A stretch of 64,000 bases of DNA from Kineosporia aurantiaca JCM 3230 (lineage in GTDB: Bacteria; Actinomycetota; Actinomycetes; Actinomycetales; Kineosporiaceae). The notes under the pieces are model-generated. The model worked only from the letters and a program-made list of their open reading frames with translations, made no database searches and was not told the origin of the DNA. Below, piece by piece: positions 1 through 7,409 of this stretch. The first letter of the stretch is position 1, and each line of letters begins with the position of its first letter. The position numbers and the translations under genes were made by a program. The stretch lies in assembly GCA_000719025.1 (NCBI GenBank), contig JODP01000023.1, forward strand, positions 1-64,000, read 5' to 3'.

Positions 1-285
1 CATCACGATCAGGCCGGCCCAGCCTCGTCCGGTGGCGTTGCCGATGCCCCACCAGATGGCGATGAGCAGGAACAGCACGGCGAAGTGGGCGAAAATACCC
101 GCGGCGCCGAGCATTCCCGCTCCGCGGCCGGACTTCTTGGCCGACTCGCGCAGTTCCGCCTTGGCGAGCTCGACCTCCTGGCGCATCAGGGTGGACAGGT
201 CGCGGGTGATGTCGCCCAGCAGATCACCGATGGACGCTGTCTCTCCGGTTGGACGGGGCGCCTGGGTGCCTGGCGGGGTCGTCAC
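1..285 (-). CDS. Phage holin family protein (DUF1469-like), partial at window edge
   Basis: The reading frame starts at GTG 285 and runs off the left edge, so only about 95 N-terminal residues are visible. An N-terminal part rich in charged residues (DITRDLSTLMRQEVELAKAE) is followed by a small glycine/alanine hairpin and a hydrophobic helix. This is the layout of the actinobacterial holin-X (DUF1469) family, small two-helix membrane proteins that are usually chromosomal and stress linked rather than phage genes. Its GTG overlaps the TGA of the upstream gene by 4 nt, so the two are probably translationally coupled. The family call is firm; the physiological role is not known. Confidence 0.8.
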   Translation of the reverse strand, partial: MTTPPGTQAPRPTGETASIGDLLGDITRDLSTLMRQEVELAKAELRESAKKSGRGAGMLGAAGIFAHFAVLFLLIAIWWGIGNATGRGWAGLIVM

Positions 286-1169
286 AGGCCCTCCTGCCGT
301 CCGGCCGCCGGGTAACCGTCGCGGGGAACCGTTTCGCTGTAGGAGGTTTCCTCGACGCCGGTCGTCTCGTACCGCTCGTAGGGAGCGGCCTCGTAGGCGG
401 GAGCGTCCAGGCCCGTGGTCGGCGCCGGAGTGGGCTGCGTATAGCCGGCCACGGGTGCAGGGCCAGTTCCGAACGTGGGACCGGTCGTGGCGTCGGTGCC
501 CGAGTCCGAGTCACTGCGTGCCTCGCTGATGGCACCGCGGGTCAGCCGTCCGGCGATCAGTCCCGCTCCGGCCGCGATGGCCAGGAAGGTGCCGGGTCGG
601 CGCCGGGCGAAGTCGGTGACCTCCTGCAGCAGGGCGCCCGGGTCGCGCTGGTCCAGCCAGCCGGCCACGTCGTGGGCCCGGCCGGAAACCTCGCGGACCA
701 GGTCAGAGGCGGTTCCGGCGTTTCCCCGGTCGGCCATCGACGCCAGTTCGGAGCCCAGGGAGCGCACGCTCTCGGCCAGGCGCTGCTGTTGGGTGGCGGC
801 CTGGCCCTTCAGTTCCTGACGGGTCTGCTCGTACAGGTTCTTCGCCTGGTCGGCAGCCTCGGAGGCGACTCCGGCGGCCTGCTCCTGGGCGACTCCGGCA
901 ACGTGCTTACCGGCGTCGGCCGCACCCTGGCCGACTTGGGCGGCCTGCTCCTTGGCCACGTCGGCGGTCGAGGAGTCGGTGCTGCCCGTGCTGCCGGTGC
1001 TGCCGGTTCCCGAATACGCTGTTTCGTAGGTGGTTTCTGTGTAGACGACAGGTTCGTCGACCTCGGTGACGACACGCTGCCCGGTGACGGGGTCGACAGC
1101 CGGTTCGATCACCGGCTCGTAGGCGGTCGTGGTGGTGCGGCGCGTGGACGAGTCGAATTCGTCGGCCAT
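282..1169 (-). CDS. Helical alanine/glutamine-rich protein upstream of the holin gene
   Basis: A 295-residue protein. The ATG at 1169 is preferred over upstream in-frame starts because a GAGG ribosome site lies just before it. Residues about 1-60 are a T/V-rich disordered stretch, about 70-170 a long amphipathic A/Q/E-rich coiled region resembling LEA-type or apolipoprotein-like repeats. A C-terminal part with an ARRRPGTFLAIAAGAGLIAGRL segment looks like a membrane-anchoring helix of the kind found in DUF3618/YtjA-like stress proteins. The tail is Y/E/T-rich. It overlaps the holin-like gene, so both probably act at the membrane under stress. No specific family was recognised. Confidence 0.75.
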   Translation of the reverse strand: MADEFDSSTRRTTTTAYEPVIEPAVDPVTGQRVVTEVDEPVVYTETTYETAYSGTGSTGSTGSTDSSTADVAKEQAAQVGQGAADAGKHVAGVAQEQAAGVASEAADQAKNLYEQTRQELKGQAATQQQRLAESVRSLGSELASMADRGNAGTASDLVREVSGRAHDVAGWLDQRDPGALLQEVTDFARRRPGTFLAIAAGAGLIAGRLTRGAISEARSDSDSGTDATTGPTFGTGPAPVAGYTQPTPAPTTGLDAPAYEAAPYERYETTGVEETSYSETVPRDGYPAAGRQEGL

Positions 1170-1376
1170 AAGAGCCTCGCAATAAAGGGTTTGATGCGTG
1201 AGGATCCGAGCGGCTTTCTGCACTCGGGTTGAGCGTGCCATCGGAGGCGAATGCCGCAACCGGACATCACCCAGAAAATCTTGGGTTCACCCGCCGAGCC
1301 TTCCCGTGCCACAGATGCATGGTTCCGCTCGGCGGATGCGTCCCGAAAGGTGCCGCCTTGCCGTGAGGCGCCGAGG

Positions 1377-2276
1377 TCAGCGCTTCCGGCCGGTGCCCGT
1401 ACTGGTGTCGTCGTCCATGGCGATGCGTTCCTTGCGCACGTCCTGGTCGACGCTCTCGGTGGACTCCTCGACGGTCTTGTCCAGGCGGACCCGCTCGACC
1501 GGCTGGGCTTCCACGTTCACCACCGGGCGCTCGGCGTTGAGAACGATCTCGTGCTCGTCCTCGGTGATGGCCGGGCCGTCGAAGGCGTCACCGCGGTTGG
1601 CGTCGGTGATGGGTTCGGTCACCAGCTGGGCCTTCTCGGTCCGGACCGGAACCTCGACGTGCTGCGTCTCGGTCTCGACCCATTTGCGCAGGCGGGCCCG
1701 GCCGGTCTGGACCTGCTCGGTGCCGACGTCCAGACGCTCTTCCGAACGGGTCATCCCGCCCTGCGCGGTCGGACCGGCCTCGTCGCTGTACCCGGCCTCG
1801 TCGCTGTACCCGGCCTCGTCGCTGTACCCGGCCTGGCCGGTCTGCTCGGTGGCGTAAGTGCTTCCGCTCTGCGCGTCACGGTACTGCTGGTCGGTACCGC
1901 CTGCGTTGGCGGCCGGAGTGCCGCCCAGGCGGCTGGTGTCGGCGAAGGTCGAGCCCTCGGTCGTGTACGGCACGTCGTAGTGCTCGTACAGTGCCTGCTC
2001 CTCGGCCTGGCTCAGCTGTCCGTCGGAACTGACGTTCGGTGCGTCCTTGATCGTGTCCTTGCTGTACGGAACGCGCAGCCCACCGTCGGCCAGGGAAGCC
2101 TCGGCCAGTGGGACGAACGATTCGTTCATGCCGAACAGGCCGGTGTTGACGGTGACCCACTCGGGCTGGTCGTGGACCTCGTCCAGGTAGACCTGGCCGA
2201 TCTTGCCGACCTTGGTTCCGTCCTCGGTGTACAAGGTCTGACCGATCACGCTGATGATCTCGGACTTGTCGAACAT
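1377..2276 (-). CDS. PRC-barrel and DUF2382 (YsnF/AvaK-type) stress protein
   Basis: A 299-residue soluble protein. Residues about 1-95 form a PRC-barrel (GKIGQVYLDEVHDQPEWVTV), with a YDVPYTTEGS linker. Residues about 190-285 are a DUF2382 domain (EERLDVGTEQVQTGRARLRK, then HVEVPVRTEKAQLVTEPI). This combination is common in actinobacterial general-stress loci, and its biochemical role is unknown. Between the domains is a low-complexity linker with three tandem AGYSDE units encoded by an 18-bp DNA repeat. It faces the same way as the two upstream stress genes but is separated from them by about 200 bp. Confidence 0.9.
   Translation of the reverse strand: MFDKSEIISVIGQTLYTEDGTKVGKIGQVYLDEVHDQPEWVTVNTGLFGMNESFVPLAEASLADGGLRVPYSKDTIKDAPNVSSDGQLSQAEEQALYEHYDVPYTTEGSTFADTSRLGGTPAANAGGTDQQYRDAQSGSTYATEQTGQAGYSDEAGYSDEAGYSDEAGPTAQGGMTRSEERLDVGTEQVQTGRARLRKWVETETQHVEVPVRTEKAQLVTEPITDANRGDAFDGPAITEDEHEIVLNAERPVVNVEAQPVERVRLDKTVEESTESVDQDVRKERIAMDDDTSTGTGRKR
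1778..1831. repeat. Three tandem copies of an 18-bp unit
   Basis: Three identical 18-bp units, beginning cctcgtcgctgtacccgg, run head to tail inside the linker of the PRC-barrel/DUF2382 gene. They encode three AGYSDE-type hexapeptides, so the array length can change without a frameshift. This is a candidate slippage-prone length polymorphism. Confidence 0.9.
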
Positions 2277-2323
2277 GAAGATCCTTCTTCCTGGTGTTCG
2301 CCTCGGGGTCGATCTCGGTGTCG

Positions 2324-2974
2324 TTATGACGAAATGATTTTCAGGGATGATCGGGCAACGGACAGGTGAAAACCCTCTGCTTCAAGCTGGGTCCTGCCTT
2401 CAGCGTCGGTCACGCCGGCCTTCTCGGCGAACCCCGTCCCGTTCGGTGTGGTCGTCCCGGAGAATGAAACGCGGTCGTGCTGCTTCACGGTGAAGGGGGA
2501 CTCGCCCCTGGCACCGGTCAGTTGCACCCAGATCCGGTCCCCGCTGCTGGAACCGACCCAGAAGCCCTCGTCCGCCGGAACGGACTGCACCTCAACCGAA
2601 GTGGCAGTCGCGTTCTGGCCGGAGTAGGCCGCCAGGCTTGTTGTGGGCGACCCGGCCAGGGGCAACATCGTTCGGTTGCCCGCCGTGATCGTCCCGTCTT
2701 CACCATCGCCGCTGTTCGGCCCGGCGCCAGTCGAGATGGACGGCGACGCAGTAACATCCGGACCTGTCATCGTGGCATCGGCAGGTGTTGCTGAGGCGGT
2801 CGCCGCCAATGCATTGCTCTCGTCGCTCGTCCCGCCGCAGCGGCTGAGCAACAGCAGCAGGATCACGACGGCGATGAGCAGGAGGAGTAACAGGGCGAGC
2901 CAGGCCGCCGGCCGGCGGTTCTTCGGTGCCAGGCCGGCCGGAACCGACCCGGTCCCGGAATTATTCTGTGTCAC
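2324..2974 (-). CDS. Membrane-anchored protein with extracytoplasmic FWVG/IWVQL domain
   Basis: The start is set at GTG 2974, which gives a 216-residue protein with a short cytoplasmic tail, one strong leucine/isoleucine transmembrane helix (about residues 22-42) and an S/T-rich linker. A C-terminal domain of about 100 residues follows, containing DEGFWVGSSSGDRIWVQL. The same domain ends the sigma-factor fusion at 3538-4866 (NEGFWVGSGTKDRIWVQL), and a broken copy lies at 38.5 kb. The pattern of short strands suggests an OB-like or small beta fold. A role as co-sensor or competitor for the sigma fusion's ligand is inference only. Confidence 0.75.
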   Translation of the reverse strand: MTQNNSGTGSVPAGLAPKNRRPAAWLALLLLLLIAVVILLLLLSRCGGTSDESNALAATASATPADATMTGPDVTASPSISTGAGPNSGDGEDGTITAGNRTMLPLAGSPTTSLAAYSGQNATATSVEVQSVPADEGFWVGSSSGDRIWVQLTGARGESPFTVKQHDRVSFSGTTTPNGTGFAEKAGVTDAEGRTQLEAEGFHLSVARSSLKIISS

Positions 2975-3089
2975 AGTTGGTATCGCTCGCTTTGTTCGTC
3001 GGGTCCGTCGGTGGTTCCAGGCCGGGGGTGCGGCGCAGGAGGAATGGCGGGGACCCCCGTGGCATCGGGCCACGGTGGGCCACGGTGGG

Positions 3090-3362
3090 TCAGGGCGATG
3101 CAGTGCCGGTGCTGTCCGGGGATCCACCGGGGATCTGATCGTGCAGCGCGCGGTCCGGGGTCAGCTGCCGGGGGATGCGTCCGCGTCGCGGGAGTTCTGT
3201 CCGGATCATCTGCCGTCCAACGCCGTGAGTGCGGGCCACCGGCTGTGGACGCTTCTGGATCCGCCTCATCCCACCGGCACCGACGGCCACTCCCACCGCT
3301 CCCGCGAGGGTGACCAGCGTGACGCAGAAGAAGGCATTGACGACGTTGGTGGAACTGTTCAT
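3090..3362 (-). CDS. Small membrane-anchored protein, paralogue of 37832-38275
   Basis: A 90-residue product with one N-terminal hydrophobic helix (NAFFCVTLVTLAGAVGVAVGAGG) and a basic tail containing LPRRGRIPRQLTP. The gene at 37832-38275 shares the MNSSTxVV start, the helix and the same basic motif, so this is one of two paralogues. It is divergent from the sigma-factor fusion, with about 175 bp between starts that are also partly conserved at the second locus. No known family was recognised. The conserved pairing with the sigma locus makes a functional link plausible. Confidence 0.55.
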   Translation of the reverse strand: MNSSTNVVNAFFCVTLVTLAGAVGVAVGAGGMRRIQKRPQPVARTHGVGRQMIRTELPRRGRIPRQLTPDRALHDQIPGGSPDSTGTASP

Positions 3363-3420
3363 AAGGCTTCAGCGTCCTTTCCGAAGGCGTGATGGGCGCA
3401 GACAGAGATCGGTATCTCGC

Positions 3421-3462
3421 CCCGTACACGCACCCAGCGGCGTCCCATGACGCATCTTTTTT
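3421..3462. promoter_or_regulatory. Conserved divergent promoter block, copy 1
   Basis: A block starting cccgtacacgcaccc and ending tgacgcatctttttt lies between the small membrane gene and the sigma fusion. It recurs almost unchanged at 38354-38395 next to the paralogous small gene. Conservation while the flanks have diverged suggests regulatory elements such as promoter or operator sites. No specific factor can be assigned. Confidence 0.5.
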
Positions 3463-3537
3463 CCGGCACCCCGGTCGGCCGCCCGGGGTGCCGGGGCCCA
3501 GGTGGACTTGCCCTGCCCCGGGAATGACATTTGATAG

Positions 3538-4866
3538 GTGTTGCCCGTGCTCACTGCTCGTGATCATGGTGATGACGGTCAGGAGGATCAGCGCGTGCTC
3601 GACCGCGAGGCGCCCCGTCCGCTGGAGGGTGATACCAGCGGGGCCGGCCCGTTCACGCCGGTCGCCGAGGCGGAGATCGTGGACCTCATCGACCCGCTGC
3701 GGCGTTACGCCCTGGCCCACAGCCGCCAGCCGGACGACGCGGAGGATGTCGTCCAGGAAGTGCTGCTGCGGATGCTGCACGTGCGGGATCGGCTCACCGC
3801 GGGATCCGCTCTGGCCTACGCGATCGTGACCGCCCGGAATCTGATGACGACGCAGGCGCGTTCCACCGCGGCCTTCTGGCGCCAGCGGCATCGCCTGATC
3901 GACCTGCGGGAACCGTCCCGACCCGATGATCTGGTGATCGACGAGGCCGAGCGGGAAGCGCTGCAGGCCGCCCTGAGCCGGCTTCCTCCCGCGCGGCGCG
4001 AGGCCTTGCTGGCTCACGTGCTGGACGAGGAACCGGTCACGGCGATCGCGGAAAGGCAGGAAGCCAGTGCCGGCTCGGTGGCGGCCCAGCTCAGCCGGAC
4101 CCGCGCCCGCCTACGGGTCGACTACGTCGTGACCGCGCGGGGCGTCCGTCTTCCCACCGCGCGCTGTCGTCCCGTCCTGCTCGCTCTCTCAGCCGGCGAT
4201 CTGCGGCGTCAGACGGCGCTGCGGGCCGACAGCCACCTCCTGACCTGCCGAACCTGCGCCGAATTAGCCCCGCCCCTGCTGGAACGCCGGAGCATCCTGG
4301 TGGCGCTTGTGCCCTGGCTCGGGCTGGGCCCGGTGCTGGGGTTCCTGCGACGGGCCTTCCGGCATACATCGGTCCAGGTAGGCACGGCCACCACCGCGGT
4401 CGCCGCGGCCGGCGTCGGGGTGGCCGTGTGGGCGTCCAGTCCGCAACCCGCCCCGCCCCCCACCGTCCAGCCCTCGGCGGCCCCCACCCCGGCCACCGGG
4501 GTCTTCCGGTTGCCCGGCGGCCAGTCCTTGTTGCCGGTTCCGGCCGGCCTGGCTCGCATGGCCGGGGACAAGGTCTCCGGCCGGTCGGTCCCGGTGTCTT
4601 CCGTGCCGGCGAACGAGGGCTTCTGGGTGGGGTCCGGCACGAAGGACCGGATCTGGGTCCAGCTCCAGACCGACGGTCGTGAGTCCAAGGTCAAGGTCGA
4701 GCCCGGCGACATCATCACGTTCACCGGTGTCCTCGTCCGCACCGATGCGGACTTCGCCGGACGGGAAGGCGTCGGCAGATCCGAGGGCGCCGCACTGCTG
4801 ACGCGCGAGGGAGCTCATGTCCGGGTGCGGACCAGCGCGCTGAAGATCATTCAGCAGGCCCGCTGA
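3538..4866 (+). CDS. ECF-type sigma factor fused to zinc anti-sigma segment, TM helix and extracytoplasmic domain
   Basis: A 442-residue protein starting at GTG 3538; GTG 3547 is an alternative. Residues about 47-113 are sigma region 2 (DDAEDVVQEVLLRML) and about 140-195 region 4 (LPPARREALLAHVL, then a helix-turn-helix). Residues 233-240 read HLLTCRTC, the HxxxCxxC signature of zinc-binding anti-sigma domains. A transmembrane helix (about 280-299), a proline-rich linker and a C-terminal domain with GFWVGSGTKDRIWVQL follow. The DNA-binding subunit, its likely inhibitor and an outside sensor are therefore one membrane-bound chain. ECF groups with fused anti-sigma parts are known; this sensor domain was not recognised. 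Release by proteolysis is an inference. Confidence 0.8.
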   Translation: MLPVLTARDHGDDGQEDQRVLDREAPRPLEGDTSGAGPFTPVAEAEIVDLIDPLRRYALAHSRQPDDAEDVVQEVLLRMLHVRDRLTAGSALAYAIVTARNLMTTQARSTAAFWRQRHRLIDLREPSRPDDLVIDEAEREALQAALSRLPPARREALLAHVLDEEPVTAIAERQEASAGSVAAQLSRTRARLRVDYVVTARGVRLPTARCRPVLLALSAGDLRRQTALRADSHLLTCRTCAELAPPLLERRSILVALVPWLGLGPVLGFLRRAFRHTSVQVGTATTAVAAAGVGVAVWASSPQPAPPPTVQPSAAPTPATGVFRLPGGQSLLPVPAGLARMAGDKVSGRSVPVSSVPANEGFWVGSGTKDRIWVQLQTDGRESKVKVEPGDIITFTGVLVRTDADFAGREGVGRSEGAALLTREGAHVRVRTSALKIIQQAR

Positions 4867-4880
4867 GTCACCGGTGCGCG

Positions 4881-4909
4881 CGAGAGGTCGTGGATCGTCT
4901 GACCTCTCG
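4881..4909. terminator. Stem-loop after the sigma fusion
   Basis: A perfect 9-bp inverted repeat (cgagaggtc / gacctctcg) with an 11-nt loop lies 14 nt after the sigma-fusion stop codon. There is no U-run, as is usual in high-GC actinobacteria. It is the probable end of that transcript. Confidence 0.6.
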
Positions 4910-5045
4910 GCCGAGGCTGCCCGGACGCCGCGTGAATGGCGGAGGGCCTCGACGGGGTGCGGGGATGGGATGGCGAATCCATCGAGCGCGAGTAGCCTTC
5001 GGGGCCGAAGATCAACGTTCCTGGGCCTGGTGAGGAAGTGATCGT

Positions 5046-5447
5046 TTGAGGAACTCCGTTCTGGTGCTGTTGGCCCTGGCCACAGCGCTGACGGTCAGCG
5101 CCTGCGGCAGCGACGACGCCGCTCGGGCTGCGCGCACCGCGGCCGCGACCTTCAGCCAGGCCGTGGCTGATCAGGACGGCTCCCGCGCCTGCGCCCTGCT
5201 GTCCCCGCAGACCGCGAAGACTCTGGCTGACACCGAGTCGCAGCCCTGTGCTGCCGCCGTCCTTGCTGAGGACCTGCCCACCCCGGCCACGATCCAGAAG
5301 GTCGACCGGGAAGGACGCAGCGCCTTCGTCGTCACTGACGACGACACGATCTTCCTCTCGCAGTTCCCGGACGGCTGGAAGATCATCGGCGCCGGCTGTA
5401 CTGAGCAAGGTTCTGCTCCCTACGACTGCACTGTCTCCGGAGGATGA
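5046..5447 (+). CDS. Secreted lipoprotein of unknown function
   Basis: A 133-residue protein starting at TTG 5046, preceded by a GAGGAAG ribosome site; the nearby GTG is blocked by a stop. The signal peptide ends in VSAC at residue 20, a lipobox, so the mature protein would be lipid-anchored outside the membrane. The mature part of about 110 residues carries paired cysteines (ACALL, QPCAA, AGCTE, YDCTV), which may form disulfides. The helical AARTAAATFSQAVADQDGSRAC start resembles small NTF2-like lipoproteins. It is followed at 6-nt spacing by a tiny membrane ORF and then DUF6766, which suggests an operon. Confidence 0.75.
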   Translation: MRNSVLVLLALATALTVSACGSDDAARAARTAAATFSQAVADQDGSRACALLSPQTAKTLADTESQPCAAAVLAEDLPTPATIQKVDREGRSAFVVTDDDTIFLSQFPDGWKIIGAGCTEQGSAPYDCTVSGG

Positions 5448-5453
5448 GCGCCC

Positions 5454-5537
5454 ATGCGACTGGTCACCGCGGCCTACGCCGTCCTGATCGCGGCCGGCCT
5501 GGCCTATTTCTGTGCCCTGGCGGTGCTGTCCCGATGA
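5454..5537 (+). CDS. 27-residue single-helix membrane peptide
   Basis: ATG 5454 to TGA 5537 encodes 27 residues, nearly all one hydrophobic helix (LVTAAYAVLIAAGLAYFCAL) with basic ends. A GGAGGATGAG site precedes it, and it fits exactly between the lipoprotein stop and the DUF6766 start with only 6-nt gaps. Tight packing, a good ribosome site and the single-helix design support a real small protein. Lack of homologues to compare keeps the confidence moderate. Confidence 0.5.
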   Translation: MRLVTAAYAVLIAAGLAYFCALAVLSR

Positions 5538-5543
5538 GCCGCC

Positions 5544-6218
5544 ATGCGTAGATTTCTGCACGACAACTCCCTCAGCCTGTTCTTCGGGTTCATCCTGCTG
5601 CTCGCGCTGGGTGGCCAGGCACTGGCCGGACTGGCCGACTACAACGCCGAGCAGGTCAGCGACCATCTGGCTACGGTCTCGCTGGGCCGCTACCTGACGT
5701 CGTCCTCGTTCGGCACCGATGTCGCGGAGAACTGGCAGAGCGAGTTCCTCCAGTTCCTGCTCTACATCGTGGCTACCGCCTGGCTGCTGCAGCGCGGATC
5801 CCCCGAGTCCAAGCCGCTGGACAAAGCCGGACGGGAGAGTGACCAGGAGCAGAAGATCGGGGCCTTCGTCACTCCGGAGTCGCCGCGCCCGGCCCGGGCC
5901 GGGGGCTGGGTGACATCGCTGTACTCGAACTCCCTCGGCCTGGTGATGGGGCTGATCTTCTTCGCCTGCTGGTTCGTGCAGTCCTTCACCGGGCGGGTGG
6001 CGTTCGACGAGCAGCAGATCGCCCAGCTGCAGGCGCCGGTCAGCTGGCTCGGCTACGTCGGCTCGCCGGACTTCTGGAGCCGCACCCTGCAGAACTGGCA
6101 GTCGGAATTCCTGGCCGTCGGGTCCATGGCGGTGTTCTCGATCTACCTGCGGCAGCGGGGATCACCCGAGTCCAAGCCGGTCGGTGAGAGGCATGCCAGC
6201 ACCGGTATCGAGGGCTGA
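5544..6218 (+). CDS. DUF6766 family membrane protein
   Basis: A 224-residue integral membrane protein with four hydrophobic helices. It consists of two clear internal repeats. Each begins with an NSLSL/NSLGL helix, continues through a Q(A/S)(L/F)(A/T)G segment, then NWQSEFL and a second helix, and ends in RQRGSPESKP or LQRGSPESKP. The repeats span residues about 5-92 and 130-216. This architecture and the QRGSPESKP ends match the DUF6766 family of actinobacteria and proteobacteria. Its function is unknown. It is the last gene before a strong terminator. Confidence 0.85.
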   Translation: MRRFLHDNSLSLFFGFILLLALGGQALAGLADYNAEQVSDHLATVSLGRYLTSSSFGTDVAENWQSEFLQFLLYIVATAWLLQRGSPESKPLDKAGRESDQEQKIGAFVTPESPRPARAGGWVTSLYSNSLGLVMGLIFFACWFVQSFTGRVAFDEQQIAQLQAPVSWLGYVGSPDFWSRTLQNWQSEFLAVGSMAVFSIYLRQRGSPESKPVGERHASTGIEG

Positions 6219-6273
6219 AATGGCCGCGGGACAGCACTGATCGCGGGCGGCATTGATCCTCGTTGGTGGTGAG

Positions 6274-6315
6274 CACCGTGCGGCCCCGTCTCTTCGAGGA
6301 CGGGGCCGCACGGTG
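6274..6315. terminator. Strong stem-loop terminator
   Basis: A perfect 17-bp inverted repeat (6274-6290 against 6299-6315) closes an 8-nt loop containing ttcg. It lies 55 bp after the DUF6766 stop and is the probable terminator of the lipoprotein-DUF6766 operon. It also argues against translation of the next ORF from its upstream start at 6253. Confidence 0.85.
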
Positions 6316-6357
6316 GTTGCAGGAGTGGGTCCGGGATCACCGTGGCAGACTGATCCG

Positions 6358-6594
6358 GTGCCCGCACGCCCCGGTCGTCGCCGGATCAGGTCATCCGTGA
6401 GATGGGCCCTGACAACCCTGCTGCTGGCCGGCGCCTACATGTTCTCGGTGTGGGATTTTCATCATGGGAGCTCGTGGTCGTGGTCCCGCAGCCTGATCCA
6501 TGCGGCAATACCGCTGAGTGTCGTCATCGTGATGCTCGGGCGTCTGGAGTATCAGGTGCATCGGCGGTCTCGGACTCCTCACGACCAGTCCTGA
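6358..6594 (+). CDS. Small two-helix membrane protein
   Basis: The chosen GTG at 6358 gives 78 residues; the longer in-frame start at 6253 would read through the 17-bp terminator hairpin. After a basic RPGRRRIRSSVR leader come two hydrophobic helices (ALTTLLLAGAYMFSVWDF and IHAAIPLSVVIVML), then a basic tail. It was not recognised as a known family. No clear ribosome site is visible, and it stands alone between a terminator and a convergent operon. Confidence 0.45.
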   Translation: MPARPGRRRIRSSVRWALTTLLLAGAYMFSVWDFHHGSSWSWSRSLIHAAIPLSVVIVMLGRLEYQVHRRSRTPHDQS

Positions 6595-6707
6595 CCGTAC
6601 GAGGGCGCTGGTAGCCCTTGATCCAGGCTGGCTTCCCGGGCTGGCTCGATGCACAGGCAACCCGGCATCGTCCTCGCCCGACCCTCCCGCGGAAGCAATG
6701 GATCGCC

Positions 6708-7400
6708 TCAATCGCCCTGCAGAAGCAGCAGGAAGGGCGCGTCGGGATCCGCCACGGTGGTCACATCGGCTGCGACGACCACGAGCGCGGCCACACCCAG
6801 AGCCGCTGTCAGCAGACTGATGACCCGGCGCCGGGGCCACGACATCACGGCCAGGCCGGCCAGGGAGGCCGAAAGTATCCCGATCAGAACGGCCTTCACC
6901 ACATGCCAGCGCCGGTACTGGTCCAGCATGACGTCCAGGACCGGTGACCTCGGGCCGTTCGTGATCTGGTCGCGGACTTGGGTCAGGGCAGCGGGCAGTC
7001 CGGGCTCCGCAGGGTGGGATGCCAGGTGGGGGAGCAGTGTGCCGAAAGGGGACACGAAGCCCTGAACATTGGCGATCAGCAGGACCGCTGCGACGAGGCA
7101 GACGACCCCGAGCAGTACGCGGTATCGGGGGAGCCGCACGAGGAGCGTCAGCAGGGCCGCCAGCAGGAGAAGGGCGATCGCCGTGCGGATCAGGTGGGAG
7201 CGGAACTGGTGGTCGACGATGGGCTGGAGGTCGGATGGAAAGCTGGAACTGCCTTCGTTCCAGTAGTGGACGAACGCTCGGGGGAAGTCCTCGGCGCGGC
7301 TGGGGCCCAGGAGCGCAGGGGCGAGCAGGTAGGCGGTGGTCAGGAATCCGGCCATGGTGAGGAGCCCGGCGTCGAGCCGCCGGGCTGCAGGGGTGATCAA
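6708..7400 (-). CDS. Multi-pass membrane protein in a two-component operon
   Basis: A 230-residue protein with about four membrane helices (residues about 10-32, 72-88, 96-114 and 172-226). A large external loop lies between helices 1 and 2 (about residues 35-68) and another between helices 3 and 4. It is the last gene of an operon with the response regulator (9-nt gap) and histidine kinase. Its position suggests an accessory or target membrane protein of that system. No family was recognised. Confidence 0.7.
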   Translation of the reverse strand: MITPAARRLDAGLLTMAGFLTTAYLLAPALLGPSRAEDFPRAFVHYWNEGSSSFPSDLQPIVDHQFRSHLIRTAIALLLLAALLTLLVRLPRYRVLLGVVCLVAAVLLIANVQGFVSPFGTLLPHLASHPAEPGLPAALTQVRDQITNGPRSPVLDVMLDQYRRWHVVKAVLIGILSASLAGLAVMSWPRRRVISLLTAALGVAALVVVAADVTTVADPDAPFLLLLQGD

Positions 7401-7409
7401 AGGGAACTC

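Noticed and set aside
6253..6357. Upstream extension of the small membrane gene at 6358
   Set aside because: It would translate through a perfect 17-bp terminator hairpin, and the added residues are G/R-rich and not conserved-looking.
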